NCBI RefSeq assembly: GCF_964340395.1
Contig: NC_135555.1
Location: 24,893,725-24,957,724 of the forward strand
From: Glandiceps talaboti
Taxonomy: Eukaryota > Hemichordata > Enteropneusta > Spengelidae
DNA: 64,000 nucleotides
Direction: 5' to 3'
The first letter of the stretch is position 1. Every line of letters begins with the position of its first letter. Under the pieces are notes generated by a model. That model ran no database searches. It saw only the letters and a list, made by a program, of their open reading frames with translations, and was not told where the DNA came from. Made by a program: the position numbers and the translations under genes. Of this stretch, positions 37,110 through 49,600 are shown piece after piece.

Positions 37110-37220
37110 ATCGACATATCCCAAAACACAACCACTATGGAATGTGCTACCTCAAGAAGTTCGCTGTGCACCCAACACACAAGCCTTCAAAACTGCACTG
37201 ATAGAATGCTATCATTACTA
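37110..37220 (+). pseudogene. LINE ORF2 C-terminal tail fragment
   Basis: From 37123 the frame reads PLWNVLPQEVR, then AFKTALI, ending at TAG (37218-37220). The pattern 'xLWNxLPxxxR...xFKxxL' is typical of the C-terminus of CR1/L2/Jockey-type LINE reverse transcriptases. Upstream the frame is broken. This is a dead fragment. Confidence 0.65.
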
Positions 37221-37361
37221 GGGCCCCTTATACTTTGATGGTATTGCCCCCACATACGACCCTTGAATACGTACGCGACAACCAGTATTGCATGATTGGT
37301 GCTTGTAATTTTGTATGTCTACGATACAGATACAGAAGTTCCTCAACAACACCAAGGACGA

Positions 37362-37453
37362 GGCACTTGTTTCCCGAGATATGTATCAGAATATCGACAT
37401 TTTATTGTATTCGGATAGAAACATTCTGATACATATCTTGGGGAACAAGTGCC
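37362..37453. repeat. 92-bp hairpin (MITE-like)
   Basis: 31-nt arms, left beginning GGCACTTGTTTCCCGAGATA and right ending GGGGAACAAGTGCC, match with about three mismatches around a 30-nt loop. No flanking duplication was obvious. Confidence 0.7.
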
Positions 37454-37867
37454 CGTGGGAAGAAGCACGTACACGGATATAGCTTGTCAACATTAAAATC
37501 TTACCTGTCTCGCACCATTTTGTTTCGTCAACAATAAGTTAAAGGGTTTTAAACCCCTTAGCTTACACTTACAAGTTACACATTCATGTTTTGCCAACAT
37601 AGCTCGTAGTAAGCTGTAGCATTATATTTGTTTCTTATGGCTTCTCATAGTCACGAAACAACGCTACAATTCCATGTTTAGAATTGGCAAAACACCGATC
37701 GGTACAAAACACAGTCGCCTCCGGCTCGTACGTCAGGGCGCCCTCGCGCATCGAAAGGATTAGAAGCATGGATTTCATCAGACAAAATTTATATAAGATC
37801 GTCGTAGAGGGCAGTAGATATAATTTCATCTCAAGTGTATATTAAAGCAACTTTACTACTTAAGTGT

Positions 37868-38175
37868 AATACAATACAATACAACAATACATCTTTATTC
37901 TCCGAAAATGGGCAATTTCATTATGTGACAGTAAAGAATAAAACTTAAAGCAGACATGAAAATGAAAACAGGGACACATTACACATACAATAAATAGTAT
38001 TCAAACAGTTTTCCTTTTATTTCTGATAACACCTGTCAACAGCTCAAACAAATCAAATTTTAGAAGTTTCCTATTATGAAATACAAAATTTGAAATGGAT
38101 TTTCGATATTAGATTTAGTAAGAATGTATTCTGTGTATAAAAGAAATATCATTACACCAGTATAAACAAAAAAGA
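37868..38175 (-). mobile_element. Truncated LINE 3' end (TATTG)n tail, tentative
   Basis: On the minus strand this ends in a (TATTG)n run (AATACAATACAATACAACAA on plus) preceded by GAATAAAGATGTATTG. Short tandem tails like this are usual at CR1/L2-type 3' ends. No reverse transcriptase remains. Confidence 0.5.
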
Positions 38176-38190
38176 CAGACAGGCACGCAT

Positions 38191-38493
38191 GTGAGAAACT
38201 TGATCAACAATTATTGGAGCATGGGAAACTATAAACTCTATTGCTGTACTGAGCATTGTTACTTAACTTGTTACTTCTCTACTTTGTCATGGATAAATCA
38301 GAGTAAACTGTATGAGTCTAGCAGCTATGATGTTGCTAGGTACTTGATCTTAAAAAAGGAACCTCAAGGTCTTCCAATTAGATTCCCCGATACTTGGTTA
38401 CCATGGTTACCAGGACAGAAAAGAGAAGATACATATATCAGTGGTCCTTCCTACATTCGACAACTGAGATGTACACATGGCTGGGTAATATAA
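38191..38493 (+). CDS. Possible coding exon or gene fragment, unknown
   Basis: A 100-codon frame. Its second half has protein-like composition: SWINQSKLYESSSYDVARYL, FPDTWLPWLPG and SGPSYIRQLRCTHGW, with aromatic and charged residues in plausible alternation. It is unlike the repeat-derived frames around it. I do not recognise the family. The end HGW|GTAATATAAG could be a donor, and no good acceptor is visible upstream. It may be an orphan exon, a retro-fragment or chance. Confidence 0.3.
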   Translation: MRNLINNYWSMGNYKLYCCTEHCYLTCYFSTLSWINQSKLYESSSYDVARYLILKKEPQGLPIRFPDTWLPWLPGQKREDTYISGPSYIRQLRCTHGWVI

Positions 38494-38789
38494 GAAACTA
38501 ATCCAAACGAATGATTGCCTGTGGTTCACATCTCAATATAATTGGTAAGCCAAAATATCATAGAATAAGGACCGCTCAAGCTGTTGTATATTATCTATGT
38601 TACATACTGTTTACATCGCTATGTCACAATTAAGGCAGTGTCCTTTCCCCTATTTTTCCCCTCATGTATACGATTGGGTTCAAATGAAATGTTAGGGAGC
38701 CTTCAGTAATTGCAGGGGGGGGGGGCATTCATTTGCATAAAACGTGACCTTCCTTCCCCCAATTCTTTTTTTCTAAAAATACAGCCAAT

Positions 38790-40255
38790 GGCGTTGTAGC
38801 ACAACTGTACAGTTTTTAAAAATGTTTATCCACATGCAAGTCCATGCTCACAATAGATGTTCATTTGCCAAATGACTATTCGGTTGCCTATCCAATTGCC
38901 AACCATGTTGCTATCTTTGCAATATACGTGATCATTTGGCTGTTGCTATGGGCATGGTCTTGTTGCTAGGCATATTTGCATACATTTTTAAATGTTTGTT
39001 CATTTGTCTATTAATCCTCCTTACCTTTGCAATATATGTGATCATTTGGCTGTTTCTATGGGCGTGGACTTGTTGATAGGCATATTTGAATACATTTTTT
39101 GAATGTTTATTCATTTGTCTTCCAATTCCTGTTGTTATCTTTGCAATATACGTGAGTATTTTGCTGTTGCTATGGGCATGGTCTTTTTGCTAGGCAAATT
39201 GACATACAATTTTTGAATGTTTATTCAATTGTTATTAATCACTGTTGTTATCTTCGCAATATATGTGATCATTTGATTGTTGCTATGGGTGTGGTCTTAT
39301 TGCTAGGCACATTTGCATACATTTTTTGAATGTTTATTCATTTGTCTTTCTATTCCTGTTATCTTTGCAATATACATGATTATTTGGCTGTTGCTATGGG
39401 CGTGGTCTTGTTGCTAGACAAATTTACATACATTTTTTGAATGTCTAAGAATTCCAGTTCTCTGAAATACACCACCGTTTGGCTGTAGCTATGGGCGTGG
39501 TCATGGTATTTTCATACATTTTTTGAATGTTTACTCGCTTGCCTACCAGATGATGTTGTTATTTGACCAAAATATACTGCCATTTGGTTGTTGCTAAGGG
39601 CGTGGTCATGGTTTCTAGGGCCATTTTTGTCAAAATGTTTTGAAGAAAATCTGCAGAATAACACTTTCAGAAACATCTCACCAAGTTTCAGACTCACTGA
39701 CCAAGTACTTTTTGAGATACAAGTTTTTGACCAAAAATGAACATTTTTACACCTAATTTGCATATCACTTTTGAATTCATTGTAATACAGTATCCTTAAT
39801 ATTTCTTTGTCTATACATCCCTAGATGCATTCCCATTAAATTTCAGCCCAATCTGCTGAGTAGTATTGGAATGAAAGATTTTTGACCATAAAGACACATT
39901 TTTAGCCCTAATTTGCATATTACCATAGAAATCACCATGTCATGAACAAATCTTAATTCACTTACCCCTAAGAGCGTTCCCACCACATTTCAGGCAAATC
40001 TGCCCAGTACTTTTGGAATTTAAGGTTTTTTGACCAAAAATCACATTTTTTGACCCAAAACACACATCTCTCATGCGATGGTTTTTATTTGAACATTTTC
40101 CCAACTAGACACCAAAAGTAACATGACCACCAAATATCAAAGCAATCGGTCCAGCAGTTTTTACTTTAAGTTGTTTATACACACACACACACACACACAC
40201 ACACGTACATCCACACACACACACACACACACACATACAGACACTTAGTGATGAC
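38790..40255. mobile_element. Dispersed composite repeat, copy A (~1.45 kb)
   Basis: The first part has about six ~120-bp modules with TTTGCAATATACGTGATCAT, GGCTGTTGCTATGGGCGTGG and ACATTTTTTGAATGTTTATT. The second part has TCAGACTCACTGACCAAGTA, CCTAATTTGCATATCAC and AAATATCAAAGCAATC(G). It ends in (AC)n then AGACACTTAGTGATGACTAT. The same order occurs at 52.66-53.79 kb. No frame of note. Confidence 0.85.
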
Positions 40256-40318
40256 TATATCACCACTGAACCTCCCTCAAATTCCTATCTATAAAACATA
40301 GCCCTCTCTTAGTTATTG

Positions 40319-40349
<31 letters not shown>

Positions 40350-40919
40350 AAAAAGGGACATGCATCCCAGAAACAAAAGAACTGACGAGTCTGATTCCAC
40401 TGCTACCATCGCATTGATAATTTTAAATGCATTGTGGCCATGGTTATTTCCCACTACTACCAACATATGTATATTGTATCATCGTAATTCCCTGCCTTGA
40501 TTTATTACAGCACCGTCAAAGGACATAGTGCAGGTAATGATTTTATGTGAATGCCACACCTTAATTAATTCCGTGTATAGGATCTTATTGGCTGTGAGCT
40601 AAATGCCAGAACTCCCAAACAGCACAATGATATCGATGCAGAGATGTTTTATTCTGGTTTCACTGCTCTTGGCAATGTGTAGTTCCATGTGCCAGGAATA
40701 ACAAATCAAGGCTTGTTATAAAGACCCGAGTAAACATTGTAGCTGAATTAGATTTTATCATTGCACAATAAATTCAGATGCACAATAAAACATTCTTGGA
40801 AATGAAATAATACAATCTGCTTGATGGTGACACGTAGTTTAAGTAACATTTGAGCATGAGGAAGTCCGCTTGAGAACTGAATAGCACGCTTGAGCACTTA
40901 TAAATTAAATATACTACAA
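40256..40919. other. No gene recognised
   Basis: Unique AT-rich sequence; a short (AACAA)n-like run at 40320-40345. Confidence 0.45.
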
Positions 40920-41375
40920 ATATTTTAATATATGTAGTAAAATATAATTTACTACATATATCAAACATAACAAAGTCCATATGCCCTATAAAATTTGTTG
41001 ATGTACCTTACAGTGTTAATGACTAATTTGCATAATTAATTTTTTTCAGTAATTAGGATGTATCTTAAGAATGCGTTCTTGAATTTCAATATCATTTAGT
41101 ACATAATGTTAATCATAACAAAGCGGGTACGTACGTCCTATAAAATTTGTTGATATAGCTTACAGTTTTAATGAAAAATTTGTATAATTAACCATTTTAG
41201 GTAACTAGACTGTATCTTAAAAATTCAACCTTCAAATTTCATATAATATTATAATATGGTACATATATCAACCATAATAATACGCACCTGTCCTATGAAC
41301 TTTGCTGATACAACCTTTACCTTTGAGTAATTTGCATAATTAGTGATTCCCTTACGGGAGTCATTCGTTTTAAAT
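40920..41375. repeat. Dispersed AT-rich repeat, second copy of the 3.96-4.5 kb family
   Basis: Three ~120-bp modules with CATATATCAAACATAACAAAG, CCTATAAAATTTGTTGAT, AATTTGCATAATTA and AATTAGGATGTATCTTAAGA. It ends at CCCTTACGGGAG. Confidence 0.7.
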
Positions 41376-41448
41376 CTGGTTATGTATGAAATGCTCTCTA
41401 AGGTGATTGAGCACTCTACTTGGCAAAAGAAGAATGAAACTCTATGTA

Positions 41449-41667
<219 letters not shown>

Positions 41668-41683
41668 TATAATTTGGTTCAAA

Positions 41684-41693
41684 TTTTCAAAAC

Positions 41694-41769
<76 letters not shown>

Positions 41770-41880
41770 TTGAAAAAACCAGGTTAGCACTGAAAAAAAC
41801 AGGTTAGGTTTGCACAGCTGTACCTGTATTCAAAACCTGTATATAATTCGCTCTACTATTAAACCGTATTGAGCACTTTT
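41684..41880. repeat. (TA)n hairpin and flanking duplicated words downstream of the ribozyme
   Basis: About 70 bp of TA at 41697-41766 is flanked by TTCAAAAC and GTTTTGAA, so the whole can fold back. CAAAACCTGTATATA occurs on both sides (about 41687 and 41831), and TTGAGCACT occurs at about 41408 and 41868. These may be termini of the element carrying the ribozyme. Confidence 0.6.
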
Positions 41881-42480
41881 ATGTGGTTATATCAACACCC
41901 AGTCAATTATATATATAATATAGTCTGTAACTTCCTGAACATGGACATGTGCCCCCTTGGAGGGAAATGCCAATCTCATTATCATATACAGTGCTAATGT
42001 CAAGACGATGATAGCAGCAAGCAATATATTGGTTTAACAGATATCAGTTTCAAAACCTGCCATGGAAACCACTATCTATGTACGTTGGCAGGATACTTCT
42101 ATGCAATATTTTTATATTGCAGCTACTTCGTGAAATGACTGACACTGTGATATATGTACGTTGGCAGGATACTATGCACGTTCATCAAAAGTCCATGAGC
42201 CAGAGAGATTGCTTCCATTTTGTGGGGCAAATTTCATCATACCTTTTCTGAAAGCTCAGAATCTGTGTTCTATGAAAATTTGATATGGCTTTGTCAAAGT
42301 GGCAGCTGAGCTAAGTTCTCCCGTTATAGTTACCATCATCATTTTGGAAGATGCTTAATTTTTGAAGGTTATTCGAGTATATTAATTTAAGAGTGTTTAT
42401 ATGAGAACTGGATGGTCTATTAAATTCAAGTGAAACCTATTGTGTGTACTGTGACCTGATGCCAAATTACCAACAAGTGA
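41881..42480. other. No gene recognised
   Basis: Unique sequence. TGTACGTTGGCAGGATACT occurs twice (about 42080 and 42157), a local duplication. Confidence 0.45.
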
Positions 42481-43700
42481 CTGATCGGTCAGAATAGCTC
42501 CTCTGTTTTTTTTTGTTCATTTTTGTTTTGTTTTTGTAATGTGTAGAACTGGTTGTGCTGTTCAGCTCTTCCACTATGCAATTTTGTCTTAGCGAAGTAA
42601 TAAAGTGGTTAGTGGTTTCATATGATGACACACACATTCATAGAACACATTTCACACAGAAAGTTGGTAAAATATTGTACTTTTATAATATCGTCACCAT
42701 TTCACAAAAATTCTGTTTTACCCCTAATTTGCATATTAATGACCCAGTCAATTTGTCTTGAACAAACTGACATCTGCTTATCCCAAGACACCTACACAAC
42801 AAATTTCAACTCATTTGGCCCAGTAGCTTTGGAGAAGAAGAAGAAAGTAGAAAAGTTGACGGACGGACAATGTACAATGACGGCGAATCAACCTAACTCT
42901 TAAGCTCCACTGAGATGTCGCTGAGAGTGGAGCTAAAAAAACAATCCGCCAAAACAGAAAATCACACATATTCAGTATCAACTTGGCTTGAACAATCTGA
43001 ATAGACCCCCTCCTCCCCCAGCACATACACACCAAATATCAAAGCTAACCAACACCCTGTTTCAGAAAAGTCAAAAATATTCGGTGATCAAAATATCAAA
43101 AATCTCTTCTAAAATTTGAAATTGACTACTATCAACTTGGTATGAACAAATGTAAAAAGACTTCCCATCAGGCAAATGCACACCGAATATCAAAGTATAA
43201 CATCTTCAGGCTTTGGATAAGTTGTCGAAAATATCAATTTTGACCCAAAATAACATAAAAATGTGCTAACAACAGAAAATGACTAAGATCAACTTAAGAT
43301 GAACAAAATCTGACCCCCCCCCTCCCCCCTTCCTCCCCGGCACATGTGCAATAAACATCATAGCAATCCATACACCAGTGCCTGAAGAGAATTAGTCCAA
43401 AATATCATTTTTTTTTACCAAAAATAACCAAGAAATCTACTAAAAATATTGTAAGGTATCCACTTGGCAATCTTACTAGAATCCCCTTAAGCCACATAGT
43501 CACATAGTCACAATATCAAAGCAATCTGATCTGACCATTGGTTTTGGAAAAGAAGTTGAATATACCAAAAACATTGCTACAATAGAAAACTACTAATATC
43601 AACTTGGCATTAACAAATCAAAGCAATCTGACTGCCGGTTCCAGAGAAGATGATGAAACTTGGCTAGAACATGAACAACAAGAACAGATACAAGAAACTG
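42481..43700. repeat. Degenerate dispersed repeats
   Basis: 42490-42650 matches the 29.9-30.4 kb family. 42.7-43.7 kb has several diverged ~150-bp modules with CCTAATTTGCATATTAA, ATCAACTTGG, AACAAA(T)(C) and AATATCAAAG words. These resemble the second half of the composite repeat at 38.8 kb. No gene. Confidence 0.55.
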
Positions 43701-43789
43701 AGATGACAGACAATGGTCCACTCAGCTCTAGTTTGACTTTTGATATCTAAACAGTAAGTTGTTTTATGAACCAAATCTGTGTGGACAGT

Positions 43790-44176
43790 TGCAATACTAT
43801 AAGTTTAGACCAAATACTTGACTAACCTGTGGATACAGCTCTGTACAAGTTTAGACCAAATACATGACTAACCTGTGGATACAGCTCAGTACAAGTTTAG
43901 ACCAAATACATGACTAACCTGTGGATACAGCTCTGTACAAGTTTAGACCAAATACATGACTAACCTGTGGATACAGCTCTGTACAAGTTTAGACCAAATA
44001 CATGACTAACCTGTGGATACAGCTCTGTACAAGTTTAGACCAAATACATGACTAACCTGTGGATACAGCTCTGTACAAGTTTAGACCAAATACATGACTA
44101 ACCTGTGGATACAGCTCTGTACAAGTTTAGACCAAATACATGACTAACCTGTGGATACAGCTCTGTACAAGTTTAG
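43790..44176. repeat. 46-bp tandem array
   Basis: About eight near-identical copies of a 46-bp unit with GTTTAGACCAAATACATGAC and TAACCTGTGGATACAGCTCT. It lies just downstream of the minus-strand SAM gene stop codon, probably beyond or in its 3' UTR. Confidence 0.94.
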
Positions 44177-44268
44177 TGTTCCAGTGTCCAGAATTAATTT
44201 AACACTCCCTCACTACACTGTCATTCAATTTGTGTGTCATAGAAATACATTAAATTTATGATGTTGAC

Positions 44269-44555
44269 TTAAGTTTTTGTCAAATCAATTAAATTTTCCT
44301 CAATTTGATCAAAATCTGTCAAAAACTCAGTCATAATTTGATCTGTATCATTAATCATTTTCCGAACTAGAAGGTTATTTTCAGCAGTATTTATGTTCCC
44401 GGTATATTCGTTCATGTCACTTTGCATTTGTTTTATTGCATGGAAAAGCTTACTCCATTCATTGAATTCATCCTTTGCTATGTCAAGCCATTCCTTAACA
44501 TTAGGATCCATTTCTATATCCTTCACCCAGTCATCATTGTCTGACTCAGCAATTC
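44269..44555 (-). CDS. Minus-strand SAM gene exon 4 (terminal)
   Basis: 2 nt plus 94 codons and stop. The acceptor TTGTTTTCAG is strong. It encodes an acidic, helical, coiled-coil-like C-terminus ([20 protein letters not shown] and [11 protein letters not shown]). Confidence 0.78.
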
Positions 44556-46604
44556 CTGAAAACAAAGTACAATACAATGATAGTAAGGAATATGAATGTT
44601 TGTACTTTACAAAAATGTGCGCAGCACAGAAAATAACGATACAGTCAAAAAGTAGATGCCAGATAATACTGTATGTCCAAAATGTATTTTATAATTAAAA
44701 TACCAATCCAACTTCTGTACAATTATTTTCCCCACCACAGACCTCTAATAATGGCACCAGGGCCCATATTGCAGCCTAAGCTCCCTGTGGAACATACAAT
44801 ATATTGCTGCCTAAGCTCCCTGTGGAACATACAATATATTACAGCCTAAGCTCCCTGTGGAACATACAATGTATTGCAGCCTAAGCTCCCTGTGGAACAT
44901 ACAATATATTGCTGCCTACGCTCCCTGTGGAACATACAATATATTGCTGCCTACGCTCCCTGTGGAACATACAATGTATTGTCGCCTAAGCTCCCTGTGG
45001 AACATACAATATATTGCTGCCTACGCTCCCTGTGGAACATACAATATATTGCTGCCTACGCTCCCTGTGGAACATACAATGTATTGTCGCCTAAGCTCCC
45101 TGTGGAACATACAATATATTGCTGCCTAAGCTCCCTGTGGAACATACAATATATTGCTGCCTACGCTCCCTGTGGAACATACAATGTATTGTCGCCTAAG
45201 GTCCCTGTGGAACATACAATATATTGCTGCCTAAGCTCCCTGTGGAACATACAATATATTGCTGCCTACGCTCCCTGTGGAACATACAATATATTGTCGC
45301 CTAAGCTCCCTGTGGAGCATACAATATATTACAGCCTCTGTAAACCCATAGGATTAAATCCTTCATATGACAGATTGTGTTCTACCAGGTCCCTATTTAT
45401 ACATTTGCTTTGATGGTGCTTCAAATCGTATTCAAGGGTTGGCCCTTTTAGAAACAAATTGTGGTAATTTGGTATAGTTAAAGCTAGGCTCAAACACAGC
45501 CTTTTACTTTGTTTGGTGCTACACAAATGTGATGTTTATAGAAATAATATAACCCACGGCCAATCAGACTCCCGGCTAGACCCACGGCCAATCAGACTCC
45601 CAGCTAGACCCACGGCCAATCAGACTCCCGGCTAGACCCACGGCCAATAAGACTCCCAGCTAGACCCACTTGGCCAATCAGACTCCCGGCTAGACCCACA
45701 GCCAATCAGACTCCCGGCTAGACCCACGGCCAATCAGACTTCAGGCTAGACCCACGGCCAATCAGACTCCCAGCTAGACCCACGGCCAATCAGACTCCCG
45801 GCTAGACCCACGGCCAATCAGACTCCCAGCTAGACCCACTTGGCCAATCAGACTCTCGGCTAGACCCACTTGGCCAATCAGACTCCCGGCTAGACCCACG
45901 GCCAATCAGACTCCTGACTAGACCCACGGCCAATCAGACTCCCGGCTAGACCCACGGCCAATCAGACTCCAGGCTAGACCCACGGCCAATCAGACTCCCA
46001 GCTAGACCCACTTGGCCAATCAGACCCCCGGCTAGACCCACGGCCAATCAGACTCCCAGCTAGACCCACTTGGCCAATCAGACTCCCGGCTAGACCCACT
46101 TGGCCAATCAAACTCCCAGCTAGACCCACTTGGCCAATCAGACTCCCGGCTAGACCCAAGGCCAATCAGACTCCCGGCTAGACCCAAGGCCAATCAGACT
46201 CCTGACTAGACCCAAGGCCAATCAGACTCCTGACTAGACCCATGGCCAATCAGACTCCCGGCTAGACCCACAGCCAATCAGACTCTCGGCTAGACCCACG
46301 GCCAATCAGACTCCCGTCAAGACCCACGGCCAATCAGACTCCCAGCTAGACCCACGGCCAATCAGACTCCAGGCTAGACCCATGGCCAATCAGACTCCCG
46401 GCTAGACCCACGGCCAATCAGACTCCCGGCTAGACCCATGGCCAATCAGACTCCCGGCTAGACCCACTGCCAATCAGACTCGGGGAATTGCAGTCAGTTA
46501 TCAGGACACACAAATGATCACTCTTGCTCAACCATGAAATTATACTTAATTGCATGCAACAAATCATTACATATAATGTATCAAGGCCCTTCTACTGTGA
46601 TTTG

Positions 46605-46682
<78 letters not shown>

Positions 46683-49600
46683 ACACGTGCGTGTGTGTGT
46701 GTGTGTGAATCAAACTACATTACTCTCATTACATACTCAGCAAGGTACAGTAAAAATACTTCTAGTAATGAAAACTTACTGGTATGTGGAATATTTCTAC
46801 TCTCAGTCTCTGAACATTTTTGTTTCTTTCTAGGATTAGTTTCAGGTAAATATGTTGCCTTTTCAGTGACACCAGTAAATTGCAAAAACATATCGAAGTA
46901 GCCTTCTTGTTTTCTAGTTTTTGAACATTTCAGAGTTTCATAGTGACATTTCAGTCGAAGGATTATGCCACTCAGTGTTTCACCGATCTTATCCAGGCAT
47001 GTATGGTAGTCATCTTGGAGTTGTGTTACATCGATTGTCACCTGGCTATCTACATATTCTGTTACATTTCCTGTTAAAGTATAGAAGAACAAATGCATAC
47101 ATGATATGTTATTTGATACAAAGCAAATTAACATAAAACTAGTCATTTATCTAATATTTGAATTAGTCTATAAATGTAGCACAGTCCTACTATTACTCAT
47201 ACATGATAAATGTTCCAATTAATAACTATCTAGACATGCTCTGTAACAATATCCCAAAATTCAAATTAACAAAAAAATAAGAAAATTAATGAATGAGGGT
47301 TTATTTCAATACAAAGCAGCAGACATAATTCTAATCACAATTTTGTCATTACGTTTACATGTAAAATGAGACCAGAAATTTTATTCTCTTTTTCTCAAAT
47401 TGAATTTGGAAATTACTTCTATTCTAATTTCTAAACAAAGAAGTCAAGTTTTCATATAAGAATTTGGTCATCTAAGTCAAATTTCCAACCACCTTACAGT
47501 ATTTCTTCTAATTTGTGTTTTAGTTTGATGGAAACAGACCAAATTAGAAATTCTTTAAACAGCGCCCTCTAGCATATCGATTTACTTGCATACACATTAG
47601 GTGTAGCCAACGAAGCAATTCTTGCAAAAAGCTGTTAGACGATTTTTCAGTGGGCTGGCAATTACTTTTTCAGTCAGTATTTGGAGGGGAGCAGGGGAAG
47701 TCCTGATTTTGATACAGTGGGAAGGGAAAACATGGAATTGTGGGGAGGGGTGCATTGTGTACTTCAAAATGAATTGTTGGTATAATGGCTGGAAAAAGCA
47801 CAAAAGTTTTCCTGGTAGGGGAGTGGGTAAATCATTCACAATATTGGGTGGGCAGTGGGCAGTGGGCTGGTGGGCAGTGGACTGGTGGGCTGGTGGGCAG
47901 TGGGCTGGTGGGCAAGTTGAAGAACAATGGGAGGCAAAGAAGTCAGATATTCTTCACCAACAGTGAAAGGGCACACAAGAACAGTTAAACACCCTCCCCA
48001 CATTTTTTTTGATGGGTGATTCTATTATGAACACCATTCTGGTCTGAAACAACATATAATAAAATTTATGAAAGCCACAAATCTGCCCGTTGGCTGCACC
48101 TGACACATTACAATCTATGTATCATTCTACCTATTACCAACCACTTGCTATTAAAACTAAATTGTTTTAAAAACTGGCATAATATTAATGGTGTGAAACA
48201 AATACTGACAGTATCTTTTTATCATTTTGAAACCATCTGGTTGTAGAAATGTTTATACTGAAACTAAGAACAGAGTATATATATTTTTTTACGATGGTGT
48301 TCTCCACTACTGTGTATGATCACTTGAATATTGGTTAATGTCATTGTAACAGTTTTGTTGTAACAGTTTGCTGTAACATGTTGAAAGTAATTGTAAGGTT
48401 ATACTCACTCATCTTTTCAATTTTCTTTGTCAACCTACGGAATGGAGCTGTCTTCATGTCTTGCTTTATTTTGTTTGGGTCAAAGGTCAAAAGTTCTCCA
48501 ACGTTAATGATATTCTGTGTCTGCAATACAGTCAAGTAGTTCTCAAGTTTTTCTTCTTTGACGAATTCATCCAATGTTTGAAGTTTACGTAGAATGCAAC
48601 TGTTGACTGCCTTGTGAACATCGAGACATCTCAGTTTAATACCCCTTGAAATGAATAATTTGACAGAAAAAAATACAATGAAAACCAGTTAAGTAGAAAC
48701 AAACCATCATCTGACTTGACAAAATTCTGACCAACAGTGCTACGTTAACAGTGCTACGTTAACAGTGCTACATTAACAGTGCTACATTAACAGTGCTACA
48801 TTAACAGCGCTACATGACCAGTGCTACATGGACAGTGCTACATGAACAGTGCTACATTAACAGTGCTACATGAACAGTGCTACATTAACAGTGCTACATG
48901 AACAGTGCTACATGAACAGTGCTACATTAACAGTACTACATGAAGTGTTACTTTAACAGTGCTACATGAAGAGTGCTACATGAAGAGTGCTACATGAAGA
49001 GTGCTACATGAAGAGTGCTACATGAACAGTGCTACATGAACAGTGCTACATGAACAGTGCTACTTGAACAGTGCTTCATGAAGAGTGCTACATGAACAGT
49101 GCTACATGAAGAGTGCTACATGAACAGTGCTACATGAAGAGTGCTACATGAACAGTGCTACATGAACAGTGCTACATTAACAGTGCTACATGAACAGTGC
49201 TACATGAACAGTGCTACTTGAACAGTGCTACATGAACAGTGCTACATGAAGAGTGCTACATGAACAGTGCTACATGAAGAGTGCTACTTGAACAGTGCTA
49301 CATGAACAGTGCTACATTAACAGTGCTACATGAACAGTGCTACATGAAGAGTGCTACATGAACAGTGCTACATGAAGAGTGCTACATTAACAGTGCTACA
49401 TGAACAGTGCTACATGAACAGTGCTACATGAACAGTGCTACTTGAACAGTGCTACATGAAGAGTGCTACATGAAGAGTGCTACATGAACAGTGCTACTTG
49501 AACAGTGCTACATTAACAGTGCTACATGAACAGTGCTACATGAACAGTGCTACTTGAACAGTGCTACATGAACAGTGCTACATGAACAGTGCTACATGAA

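Noticed and set aside
47597-47966. Frames around 47.6-47.9 kb
   Set aside because: Composition follows the GGGCAGTGGGCTGGTG repeat, with no domain and no splice-compatible context.
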